DNA of 64,000 bases from NCBI GenBank assembly GCA_038049695.1, contig CP142457.1:23636501-23700500 (forward strand). The letters run 5' to 3'. Made by a program: the position numbers and the translations under genes. Numbering within the stretch: the stretch's first letter is position 1; every line of letters begins with the position of its first letter. Positions 11,662 through 24,298 of this stretch are shown piece after piece. Source of the DNA: Cinnamomum chago. Its lineage: Eukaryota > Streptophyta > Magnoliopsida > Laurales > Lauraceae. Below the pieces are notes generated by a model that worked only from the letters and a program-made list of their open reading frames with translations, was not told the origin of the DNA and searched no databases.

Positions 11662-14600
11662 ACTTGATCCCGGATATTTCTAGAGGTTGACTTTGTACAC
11701 AGAGTCGCAACAAACAAGGTGTGGAGTCAACAATTTCCTAGTGCCGCAAAGATTCTGCTTTACTACATAAGTATCGTACGTCCCGCGCGAAGTTCGGGTT
11801 TTCTCCTTTACAACCAGAGAACTCCCCGAAAGTGTTTACCATACCCAAGGTTCGCCCGAAACCCGTTTTAAACCGAGAAGTAGCTCGAAATATCCTAAAA
11901 TGTGCATCTCAACCCAGAATACCTTCAAATGGATTTCGAGGCGTGAGACAAGAGAAGGACACCCGAAACCCCTTCTAGAGTAAAACGTCATCCTGGAATT
12001 CTCTAGAGGGAGTCTTTGGACCAAGAGTCGCATTAAAACACAGTGTAGAGTCAACCATATGCTCGAGCCGCATAGATTGTGTTTTCGTACTAAAAGGACC
12101 GTACGACCCGCACGAAGTTCGAGTTTCCGCCTTTACAAACACTGAACTCCCCGAATGTGTCTTCCCTACCCAAGATTCGCCCGAAACCCGTTTTAAACCG
12201 AAAAGTAGCTCGAAATATCTTAAAGAGCGCATCTCAACCCAGAATCCCTTCAAATGGATTTGGAGCCGTAAGGAAAGATAGAGACGCCCGAAACCCCATT
12301 TAGAGTAAAACGCAATCCCGGATTATTCCAAACGGAGTCTTTGGACCAAGAGTCGCATGAAACACAGTGTTGAGTCAACAACTTTCTAGAGCCGCACAGA
12401 TTATGTTTTCGTTCAAAAGTACCGTACGACCCTCGCACGAAGTTCCGGTTCTCGCCCTGGCAAACACTGAACTCCCCGAAAGTGATTTCCACACCCAAGA
12501 CTCGCCCGAAACCCGTAGTAAGCCGAAGTGTAGCTCGGAACATCCTAAAAATCGCATCTCATCCCAAAATCCCTTCATATGGATTTAGAGGCGTACGACA
12601 AGACAGGGACATCCGAAACCCCTTTTAGTTTAAAACTTGATCCCGGATATTTCTAGAGGTTGACTTTGTACACAGAGTCGCAACAAACAAGGTGTGGAGT
12701 CAACAATTTCCTAGTGCCGCAAAGATTCTGCTTTACTACATAAGTATAGTACGTCCCGCGCGAAGTTCGGGTTTTCTCCTTTACAACCAGAGAACTCCCC
12801 GAAAGTGTTTACCATACCCAAGGTTCGCCCGAAACCCGTTTTAAACCGAGAAGTAGCTCGAAATATCCTAAAATGTGCATCTCAACCCAGAATACCTTCA
12901 AATGGATTTCGAGGCGTGAGACAAGAGAAGGACACCCGAAACCCCTTCTAGAGTAAAACGTCATCCTGGAATTCTCTAGAGGGAGTCTTTGGACCAAGAG
13001 TCGCATTAAAACACAGTGTAGAGTCAACCATATGCTCGAGCCGCATAGATTGTGTTTTCGTACTAAAGGACCGTACGACCCGCACGAAGTTCGGGTTTCC
13101 GCCTTTACAAACACTGAACTCCCCGAATGTGTCTTCCCTACCCAAGATTCGCCCGAAACCCGTTTTAAACCGAAAAGTAGCTCGAAATATCTTAAAGAGC
13201 GCATCTCAACCCAGAATCCCTTCAAATGGATTTGGAGCCGTAAGGAAAGATAGAGACACCCGAAACCCCATTTAGAGTAAAACGCAATCCCGGATTATTC
13301 CAAACGGAGTCTTTGGACCAAGAGTCGCATGAAACACAGTGTTGAGTCAACAACTTTCTAGAGCCGCACAGATTATGTTTTCGTTCAAAAGTACCGTACG
13401 ACCCTCGCACGAAGTTCCGGTTCTCGCCCTGGCAAACACTGAACTCCCCGAAAGTGATTTCCACACCCAAGACTCGCCCGAAACCCGTAGTAAGCCGAAG
13501 TGTAGCTCGGAACATCCTAAAAATCGCATCTCATCGCAAAATCCCTTCATATGGATTTAGAGGCGTACGACAAGACAGGGACATCCGAAACCCCTTTTAG
13601 TTTAAAACTTGATCCCGGATATTTCTAGAGGTTGACTTTGTACACAGAGTCGCAACAAACAAGGTGTGGAGTCAACAATTTCCTAGTGCCGCAAAGATTC
13701 TGCTTTACTACATAAGTATTGTACGTCCCGCGCGAAGTTCGGGTTTTCTCCTTTACAACCAGAGAACTCCCCGAAAGTGTTTACCATACCCAAGGTTCGC
13801 CCGAAACCCGTTTTAAACCGAGAAATAGCTCGAAATATCCTAAAATGTGCATCTCAACCCAGAATACCTTCAAATGGATTTCGAGGCGTGAGACAAGAGA
13901 AGGACACCCGAAACCCCTTCTAGAGTAAAACGTCATCCTGGAATTCTCTAGAGGGAGTCTTTGGACCAAGAGTCGCATTAAAACACAGGGTAGAGTCAAC
14001 CTTATGCTCGAGCCGCATAGATTGTGTTTTCGTACTAAAGGACCGTACGACCCGCACGAAGTTCGGGTTTCCGCCTTTACAAACACTGAACTCCCCGAAT
14101 GTGTCTTCCCTACCCAAGATTCGCCCGAAACCCGTTTTAAACCGAAAAGTAGCTCGAAATATCTTAAAGAGCGCATCTCAACCCAGAATCCCTTCAAATG
14201 GATTTGGAGCCGTAAGGAAAGATAGAGACGCCCGAAACCCCATTTAGAGTAAAACGCAATCCCGGATTATTCCAAACGGAGTCTTTGGACCAAGAGTCGC
14301 ATGAAACACAGTGTTGAGTCAACAACTTTGTAGAGCCGCACAGATTATGTTTTCGTTCAAAAGTACCGTACGACCCTCGCACGAAGTTCCGGTTCTCGCC
14401 CTGGCAAACACTGAACTCCCCGAAAGTGATTTCCACACCCAAGACTCGCCCGAAACCCGTAGTAAGCCGAAGTGTAGCTCGGAACATCCTAAAAATCGCA
14501 TCTCATCCCAAAATCCCTTCATATGGATTTAGAGGCGTACGACAAGACAGGGACATCCGAAACCCCTTTTAGTTTAAAACTTGATCCCGGATATTTCTAG

Positions 14601-17494
14601 AGGTTGACTTTGTACACAGAGTCGCAACAAACAAGGTGTGGAGTCAACAATTTCCTAGTGCCGCAAAGATTCTGCTTTACTACATAAGTATCGTACGTCC
14701 CGCGCGAAGTTCGGGTTTTCTCCTTTACAACCAGAGAACTCCCCGAAAGTGTTTACCATACCCAAGGTTCGCCCGAAACCCGTTTTAAACCGAGAAGTAG
14801 CTCGAAATATCCTAAAATGTGCATCTCAACCCAGAATACCTTCAAATGGATTTCGAGGCGTGAGACAAGAGAAGGACACCCGAAACCCCTTCTAGAGTAA
14901 AACGTCATCCTGGAATTCTCTAGAGGGAGTCTTTGGACCAAGAGTCGCATTAAAACACAGTGTAGAGTCAACCATATGCTCGAGCCGCATAGATTGTGTT
15001 TTCGTACTAAAGGACCGTACGACCCGCACGAAGTTCGGGTTTCCGCCTTTACAAACACTGAACTCCCCGAATGTGTCTTCCCTACCCAAGATTCGCCCGA
15101 AACCCGTTTTAAACCGAAAAGTAGCTCGAAATATCTTAAAGAGCGCATCTCAACCCAGAATCCCTTCAAATGGATTTGGAGCCGTAAGGAAAGATAGAGA
15201 CACCCGAAACCCCATTTAGAGTAAAACGCAATCCCGGATTATTCCAAACGGAGTCTTTGGACCAAGAGTCGCATGAAACACAGTGTTGAGTCAACAACTT
15301 TCTAGAGCCGCACAGATTATGTTTTCGTTCAAAAGTACCGTACGACCCTCGCACGAAGTTCCGGTTCTCGCCCTGGCAAACACTGAACTCCCCGAAAGTG
15401 ATTTCCACACCCAAGACTCGCCCGAAACCCGTAGTAAACCGAAGTGTAGCTCGGAACATCCTAAAAATCGCATCTCATCCCAAAATCCCTTCATATGGAT
15501 TTAGAGGCGTACGACAAGACAGGGACATCCGAAACCCCTTTTAGTTTAAAACTTGATCCCGGATATTTCTAGAGGTTGACTTTGTACACAGAGTCGCAAC
15601 AAACAAGGTGTGGAGTCAACAATTTCCTAGTGCCGCATAGATTCTGCTTTACTACATAAGTATCGTACGTCCCGCGCGAAGTTCGGGTTTTCTCCTTTAC
15701 AACCAGAGAACTCCCCGAAAGTGTTTACCATACCCAAGGTTCGCCCGAAACCCGTTTTAAACCGAGAAGTAGCTCGAAATATCCTAAAATGTGCATCTCA
15801 ACCCAGAATACCTTCAAATGGATTTCGAGGCGTGAGACAAGAGAAGGACACCCGAAACCCCTTCTAGAGTAAAACGTCATCCTGGAATTCTCTAGAGGGA
15901 GTCTTTGGACCAAGAGTCGCATTAAAACACAGTGTAGAGTCAACCTTATGCTCGAGCCGCATAGATTGTGTTTTCGTACTAAAGGACCGTACGACCCGCA
16001 CGAAGTTCGGGTTTCCGCCTTTACAAACACTGAACTCCCCGAATGTGTCTTCCCTACCCAAGATTCGCCCGAAACCCGTTTTAAACCGAAAAGTAGCTCG
16101 AAATATCTTAAAGAGCGCATCTCAACCCAGAATCCCTTCAAATGGATTTGGAGCCGTAAGGAAAGATAGAGACACCCGAAACCCCATTTAGAGTAAAACG
16201 CAATCCCGGAGTATTCCAAACGGAGTCTTTGGACCAAGAGTCGCATGAAACAGAGTGTTGGGTCAACAACTTTCTAGAGCCGCACAGATTATGTTTTCGT
16301 TCAAAAGTACCGTACGACCCTCGCACGAAGTTCCGGTTCTCGCCCTGGCAAACACTGAACTCCCCGAAAGTGATTTCCACACCCAAGACTCGCCCGAAAC
16401 CCGTAGTAAGCCGAAGTGTAGCTCGGAACATCCTAAAAATCGCATCTCATCCCAAAATCCCTTCATATGGATTTAGAGGCGTACGACAAGACAGGGACAT
16501 CCGAAACCCCTTTTAGTTTAAAACTTGATCCCGGATATTTCTAGAGGTTGACTTTGTACACAGAGTCGCAACAAACAAGGTGTGGAGTCAACAATTTCCT
16601 AGTGCCGCAAAGATTCTGCTTTACTACATAAGTATCGTACGTCCCGCGCGAAGTTCGGGTTTTCTCCTTTACAACCAGAGAACTCCCCGAAAGTGTTTAC
16701 CATACCCAAGGTTCGCCCGAAACCCGTTTTAAACCGAGAAGTAGCTCGAAATATCCTAAAATGTGCATCTCAACCCAGAATACCTTCAAATGGATTTCGA
16801 GGCGTGAGACAAGAGAAGGACACCCGAAACCCCTTCTAGAGTAAAACGTCATCCTGGAATTCTCTAGAGGGAGTCTTTGGACCAAGAGTCGCATTAAAAC
16901 ACAGGGTAGAGTCAACCTTATGCTCGAGCCGCATAGATTGTGTTTTCGTACTAAAGGACCGTACGACCCGCACGAAGTTCGGGTTTCCGCCTTTACAAAC
17001 ACTGAACTCCCCGAATGTGTCTTCCCTACCCAAGATTCGCCCGAAACCCGTTTTAAACCGAAAAGTAGCTCGAAATATCTTAAAGAGCGCATCTCAACCC
17101 AGAATCCCTTCAAATGGATTTGGAGCCGTAAGGAAAGATAGAGACGCCCGAAACCCCATTTAGAGTAAAACGCAATCCCGGATTATTCCAAACGGAGTCT
17201 TTGGACCAAGAGTCGCATGAAACACAGTGTTGAGTCAACAACTTTCTAGAGCCGCACAGATTATGTTTTCGTTCAAAAGTACCGTACGACCCTCGCACGA
17301 AGTTCCGGTTCTCGCCCTGGCAAACACTGAACTCCCCGAAAGTGATTTCCACACCCAAGACTCGCCCGAAACCCGTAGTAAGCCGAAGTGTAGCTCGGAA
17401 CATCCTAAAAATCGCATCTCATCCCAAAATCCCTTCATATGGATTTAGAGGCGTACGACAAGACAGGGACATCCGAAACCCCTTTTAGTTTAAA
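11662..17494 (+). repeat. HOR units 13-18, left copy of a 20,413-bp-offset duplication
   Basis: Starts are 11662 (973 bp), 12635, 13607, 14579, 15551 and 16523. Unit 13 has one extra a in B (aaaa at 12092-12095) and cgagtttcc instead of cgggtttcc. Unit 14 has tatagtacg in A (12748). Units 15 and 18 have cagggtagag in B. Unit 17 has cagagtgttggg in C. All these marks recur, in the same order and spacing, in units 34-39; the match continues into unit 19 / unit 40. Confidence 0.88.
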
Positions 17495-20400
17495 ACTTGA
17501 TCCCGGATATTTCTAGAGGTTGACTTTGTACACAGAGTCGCAACAAACAAGGTGTGGAGTCAACAATTTCCTAGTGCCGCAAAGATTCTGCTTTACTACA
17601 TAAGTATCGTACGTCCCGCGCGAAGTTCGGGTTTTCTCCTTTACAACCAGAGAACTCCCCGAAAGTGTTTACCATACCCAAGGTTCGCCCGAAACCCGTT
17701 TTAAACCGAGAAGTAGCTCGAAATATCCTAAAATGTGCATCTCAACCCAAAATACCTTCAAATGGATTTCGAGACGTGAGACAAGAGAAGGACACCCGAA
17801 ACCCCTTCTAGAGTAAAACGTCATCCTGGAATTCTCTAGAGGGAGTCTTTGGACCAAGAGTCGCATTAAAACACAGTGTAGAGTCAACCATATGCTCGAG
17901 CCGCATAGATTGTGTTTTCGTACTAAAGGACCGTACGACCCGCACGAAGTTCGGGTTTCCGCCTTTACAAACACTGAACTCCCCGAATGTGTCTTCCCTA
18001 CCCAAGATTCGCCCGAAACCCGTTTTAAACCGAAAAGTAGCTCGAAATATCTTAAAGAGCGCATCTCAACCCAGAATCCCTTCAAATGGATTTGGAGCCG
18101 TAAGGAAAGATAGAGACACCCGAAACCCCATTTAGAGTAAAACGCAATCCCGGATTATTCCAAACGGAGTCTTTGGACCAAGAGTCGCATGAAACACAGT
18201 GTTGAGTCAACAACTTTCTAGAGCCGCACAGATTATGTTTTCGTTCAAAAGTACCGTACGACCCTCGCACGAAGTTCCGGTTCTCGCCCTGGCAAACACT
18301 GAACTCCCCGAAAGTGATTTCCACACCCAAGACTCGCCCGAAACCCGTAGTAAACCGAAGTGTAGCTCGGAACATCCTAAAAATCGCATCTCATCCCAAA
18401 ATCCCTTCATATGGATTTAGAGGCGTACGACAAGACAGGGACATCCGAAACCCCTTTTAGTTTAAAACTTGATCCCGGATATTTCTAGAGGTTGACTTTG
18501 TACACAGAGTCGCAACAAACAAGGTGTGGAGTCAACAATTTCCTAGTGCCGCAAAGATTCTGCTTTACTACATAAGTATCGTACGTCCCGCGCGAAGTTC
18601 GGGTTTTCTCCTTTACAACCAGAGAACTCCCCGAAAGTGTTTACCATACCCAAGGTTCGCCCGAAACCCGTTTTAAACCGAGAAGTAGCTCGAAATATCC
18701 TAAAATGTGCATCTCAACCCAGAATACCTTCAAATGGATTTCGAGGCGTGAGACAAGAGAAGGACACCCGAAACCCCTTCTAGAGTAAAACGTCATCCTG
18801 GAATTCTCTAGAGGGAGTCTTTGGACCAAGAGTCGCATTAAAACACAGTGTAGAGTCAACCATATGCTCGAGCCGCATAGATTGTGTTTTCGTACTAAAG
18901 GACCGTACGACCCGCACGAAGTTCGGGTTTCCGCCTTTACAAACACTGAACTCCCCGAATGTGTCTTCCCTACCCAAGATTCGCCCGAAACCCGTTTTAA
19001 ACCGAAAAGTAGCTCGAAATATCTTAAAGAGCGCATCTCAACCCAGAATCCCTTCAAATGGATTTGGAGCAGTAAGGAAAGATAGAGACGCCCGAAACCC
19101 CATTTAGAGTAAAACGCAATCCCGGATTATTCCAAACGGAGTCTTTGGACCAAGAGTCGCATGAAACACAGTGTTGAGTCAACAACTTTCTAGAGCCGCA
19201 CAGATTATGTTTTCGTTCAAAAGTACCGTACGACCCTCGCACGAAGTTCCGGTTCTCGCCCTGGCAAACACTGAACTCCCCGAAAGTGATTTCCACACCC
19301 AAGACTCGCTCGAAACCCGTAGTAAACCGAAGTGTAGCTCGGAACATCCTAAAAATCGCATCTCATCGCAAAATCCCTTCATATGGATTTAGAGGCGTAC
19401 GACAAGACTGGGACATCCGAAACCCCTTTTAGTTTAAAACTTGATCCCGGATATTTCTAGAGGTTGACTTTGTACACAGAGTCGCAACAAACAAGGTGTG
19501 GAGTCAACAATTTCCTAGTGCCGCAAAGATTCTGCTTTACTACATAAGTATCGTACGTCCCGCGCGAAGTTCGGGTTTTCTCCTTTACAACCAGAGAACT
19601 CCCCGAAAGTGTTTACCATACCCAAGGTTCGCCCGAAACCCGTTTTAAACCGAGAAGTAGCTCGAAATATCCTAAAATGTGCATCTCAACCCAGAATACC
19701 TTCAAATGGATTTCGAGGCGTGAGACAAGAGAAGGACACCCGAAACCCCTTCTAGAGTAAAATGTCATCCTGGAATTCTCTAGAGGGAGTCTTTGGACCA
19801 AGAGTCGCATTAAAACACAGTGTAGAGTCAACCATATGCTCGAGCCGCATAGATTGTGTTTTCGTACTAAAGGACCGTACGACCTGCACGAAGTTCGGGT
19901 TTCCGCCTTTACAAACACTGAACTCCCCGAATGTGTCTTCCCTACCCAAGATTCGCCCGAAACCCATTTTAAACCGAAAAGTAGCTCGAAATATCTTAAA
20001 GAGCGCATCTCAACCCAGAATCCCTTCAAATGGATTTGGAGCCGTAAGGAAAGATAGAGACACCCGAAACCCCATTTAGAGTAAAACGCAATCCCGGATT
20101 ATTCCAAACGGAGTCTTTGGACCAAGAGTCGCATGAAACACAATGTTGAGTCAACAACTTTGTAGAGCCGCACAGATTATGTTTTCGTTCAAAAGTACCG
20201 TACGACCCTCGCACGAAGTTCCGGTTCTCGCCCTGGCAAACACTGAACTCCCCGAAAGTGATTTCCACACCCAAGACTCGCCCGAAACCCGTAGTAAGCC
20301 GAAGTGTAGCTCGGAACATCCTAAAAATCGCATCTCATCCCAAAATCCCTTCATATGGATTTAGAGGCGTACGACAAGACAGGGACATCCGAAACCCCTT

Positions 20401-21382
20401 TTAGTTTAAAACTTGATCCCGGATATTTCTAGAGGTTGACTTTGTACACAGAGTCGCAACAAACAAGGTGTGGAGTCAACAATTTCCTAGTGCCGCAAAG
20501 ATTCTGCTTTACTACATAAGTATCGTACGTCCCGCGCGAAGTTCGGGTTTTCTCCTTTACAACCAGAGAACTCCCCGAAAGTGTTTACCATACCCAAGGT
20601 TCGCCCGAAACCCGTTTTAAACCGAGAAGTAGCTCGAAATATCCTAAAATGTGCATCTCAACCCAGAATACCTTCAAATGGATTTCGAGGCGTGAGACAA
20701 GAGAAGGACACCCGAAACCCCTTCTAGAGTAAAACGTCATCCTGGAATTCTCTAGAGGGAGTCTTTGGACCAAGAGTCGCATTAAAACACAGTGTAGAGT
20801 CAACCTTATGCTCGAGCCGCATAGATTGTGTTTTCGTACTAAAGGACCGTACGACCCGCACGAAGTTCGGGTTTCCGCCTTTACAAACACTGAACTCCCC
20901 GAATGTGTCTTCCCTACCCAAGATTCGCCCGAAACCCGTTTTAAACGGAAAAGTAGCTCGAAATATCTTAAAGAGCGCATCTCAACCCAGAATCCCTTCA
21001 AATGGATTTGGAGCCGTAAGGAAAGATAGAGACGCCCGAAACCCCATTTAGAGTAAAACGCAATCCCGGAGTATTCCAAACGGAGTCTTTGGACCAAGAG
21101 TCGCATGAAACACAGTGTTGAGTCAACAACTTTCTAGAGCCGCACAGATTATGTTTTCGTTCAAAAGTACCGTACGACCCTCGCACGAAGTTCCGGTTCT
21201 CGCCCTGGCAAACACTGAACTCCCCGAAAGTGATTTCCACACCCAAGACTCGCCCGAAACCCGTAGTAAGCCGAAGTGTAGCTCGGAACATCCTAAAAAT
21301 CGCATCTCATCCCAAAATCCCTTCATATGGATTTAGAGGCGTACGACAAGACAGGGACATCCGAAACCCCTTTTAGTTTAAA
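17495..21382 (+). repeat. HOR units 19-22, right copy of the 17,494-bp-offset duplication
   Basis: Starts are 17495, 18467, 19439 and 20411. They match units 1-4 one by one: gagacgtgag in unit 19 as in unit 1, F-family C in unit 20 as in unit 2, atgtc/cctgcac/cccattt with tttgtag in unit 21 as in unit 3, and ccttatg with cggagtatt in unit 22 as in unit 4. Private changes are acccaaaatacc (unit 19), gagcagtaag (unit 20) and aaacggaaa (unit 22). The match continues into unit 23 (as unit 5). Confidence 0.85.
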
Positions 21383-24298
21383 ACTTGATCCCGGATATTT
21401 CTAGAGGTTGACTTTGTACACAGAGTCGCAACAAACAAGGTGTGGAGTCAACAATTTCCTAGTGCCGCAAAGATTCTGCTTTACTACATAAGTATCGTAC
21501 GTCCCGCGCGAAGTTCGGGTTTTCTCCTTTACAACCAGAGAACTCCCCGAAAGTGTTTACCATACCCAAGGTTCGCCCGAAACCCGTTTTAAACCGAGAA
21601 GTAGCTCGAAATATCCTAAAATGTGCATCTCAACCCAGAATACCTTCAAATGGATTTCGAGGCGTGAGACAAGAGAAGGACACCCGAAACCCCTTCTAGA
21701 GTAAAACGTCATCCTGGAATTCTCTAGAGGGAGTCTTTGGACCAAGAGTCGCATTAAAACACAGTGTAGAGTCAACCATATGCTCGAGCCGCATAGATTG
21801 TGTTTTCGTACTAAAGGACCGTACGACCTGCACGAAGTTCGGGTTTCCGCCTTTACAAACACTGAACTCCCCGAATGTGTCTTCCCTACCCAAGATTCGT
21901 CCGAAACCCGTTTTAAACCGAAAAGTAGCTCGAAATATCTTAAAGAGCGCATCTCAACCCAGAATCCCTTCAAATGGATTTGGAGCCGTAAGGAAAGATA
22001 GAGACACCCGAAACCCCATTTAGAGTAAAACGCAATCCCGGAGTATTCCAAACGGAATCTTTGGACCAAGAGTCGCATGAAACACAGTGTTGAGTCAACA
22101 ACTTTGTAGAGCCGCACAGATTATGTTTTCGTTCAAAAGTACCGTACGACCCTCGCACGAAGTTCCGGTTCTCGCCCTGGCAAACACTGAACTCCCCGAA
22201 AGTGATTTCCACACCCAAGACTCGCCCGAAACCCGTAGTAAGCCGAAGTGTAGCTCGGAACATCCTAAAAATCGCATCTCATCCCAAAATCCCTTCATAT
22301 GGATTTAGAGGCGTACGACAAGACAGGGACATCCGAAACCCCTTTTAGTTTAAAACTTGATCCCGGATATTTCTACAGGTTGACTTTGTACACAGAGTCG
22401 CAACAAACAAGGTGTGGAGTCAACAATTTCCTAGTGCTGCAAAGATTCTGCTTTACTACATAAGTATCGTACGTCCCGCGCGAAGTTCGGGTTTTCTCCT
22501 TTACAACCAAAGAACTCCCCGAAAGTGTTTACCATACCCATGGTTCGCCCGAAACCCGTTTTAAACCGAGAAGTAGCTCGAAATATCCTAAAATGTGCAT
22601 CTCAACCCAGAATACCTTCAAATGGATTTCGAGGCGTGAGAGAAGAGAAGGACACCCGAAACCCCTTCTAGAGTAAAACGTCATCCTGGAATTCTCTAGA
22701 GGGAGTCTTTGGACCAAGAGTCGCATTAAAACACAGTGTAGAGTCAACCATATGCTCGAGCCGCATAGATTGTGTTTTCGTACTAAAGGACCGTACGACC
22801 CGCACGAAGTTCGGGTTTCCGCCTTTACAAACACTGAACTCCCCGAATGTGTCTTCCCTACCCAAGATTCGCCCGAAACCCGTTTTAAACCGAAAAGTAG
22901 CTCGAAATATCTTAAAGAGCGCATCTCAACCCAGAATCCCTTCAAATGGATTTGGAGCCGTAAGGAAAGATAGAGACACCCGAAACCCCATTTAGAGTAA
23001 AACGCAATCCCGGATTATTCCAAACGGAGTCTTTGGACCAAGAGTCGCATGAAACACAGTGTTGAGTCAACAACTTTCTAGAGCCGCACAGATTATGTTT
23101 TCGTTCAAAAGTACCGTACGACCCTCGCACGAAGTTCCGGTTCTCGCCCTGGCAAACACTGAACTCCCCGAAAGTGATTTCCACACCCAAGACTCGCCCG
23201 AAACCCGTAGTAAACCGAAGTGTAGCTCGGAACATCCTAAAAATCGCATCTCATCCCAAAATCCCTTCATATGGATTTAGAGGCGTACGACAAGACAGGG
23301 ACATCCGAAACCCCTTTTAGTTTAAAACTTGATCCCGGATATTTCTAGAGGTTGACTTTGTACACAGAGTCGCAACAAACAAGGTGTGGAGTCAACAATT
23401 TCCTAGTGCCGCAAAGATTCTGCTTTACTACATAAGTATCGTACGTCCCGCGCGAAGTTCGGGTTTTCTCCTTTACAACCAGAGAACTCCCCGAAAGTGT
23501 TTACCATACCCAAGGTTCGCCCGAAACCCGTTTTAAACCGAGAAGTAGCTCGAAATATCCTAAAATGTGCATCTCAACCCAGAATACCTTCAAATGGATT
23601 TCGAGGCGTGAGACAAGAGAAGGACACCCGAAACCCCTTCTAGAGTAAAACGTCATCCTGGAATTCTCTAGAGGGAGTCTTTGGACCAAGAGTCGCATTA
23701 AAACACAGTGTAGAGTCAACCATATGCTCGAGCCGCATAGATTGTGTTTTCGTACTAAAGGACCGTACGACCCGCACGAAGTTCGGGTTTCCGCCTTTAC
23801 AAACACTGAACTCCCCGAATGTGTCTTCCCTACCCAAGATTCGCCCGAAACCCGTTTTAAACCGAAAAGTAGCTCGAAATATCTTAAAGAGCGCATCTCA
23901 ACCCAGAATCCCTTCAAATGGATTTGGAGCCGTAAGGAAAGATAGAGACGCCCGAAACCCCATTTAGAGTAAAACGCAATCCCGGATTATTCCAAACGGA
24001 GTCTTTGGACCAAGAGTCGCATGAAACACAGTGTTGAGTCAACAACTTTCTAGAGCCGCACAGATTATGTTTTCGTTCAAAAGTACCGTACGACCCTCGC
24101 ACGAAGTTCCGGTTCTCGCCCTGGCAAACACTGAACTCCCCGAAAGTGATTTCCACACCCAAGACTCGCTCGAAACCCGTAGTAAACCGAAGTGTAGCTC
24201 GGAACATCCTAAAAATCGCATCTCATCGCAAAATCCCTTCATATGGATTTAGAGGCGTACGACAAGACTGGGACATCCGAAACCCCTTTTAGTTTAAA
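21383..24298 (+). repeat. 2,916-bp super-HOR copy 1 (units 23-25, D-L-F)
   Basis: Three units of distinct families in fixed order. D (21383) has cctgcac and attcgtccg in B and tttgtag in C. L (22355) has ctacaggttg, gtgctgc, accaaagaac, catggttcg and gagagaag in A. F (23327) has ctcgctcg, catcgca and gactggg in C. D of this copy differs from the next two by acgtc instead of atgtc in B and by a private ggaatctttgg in C. Confidence 0.9.
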
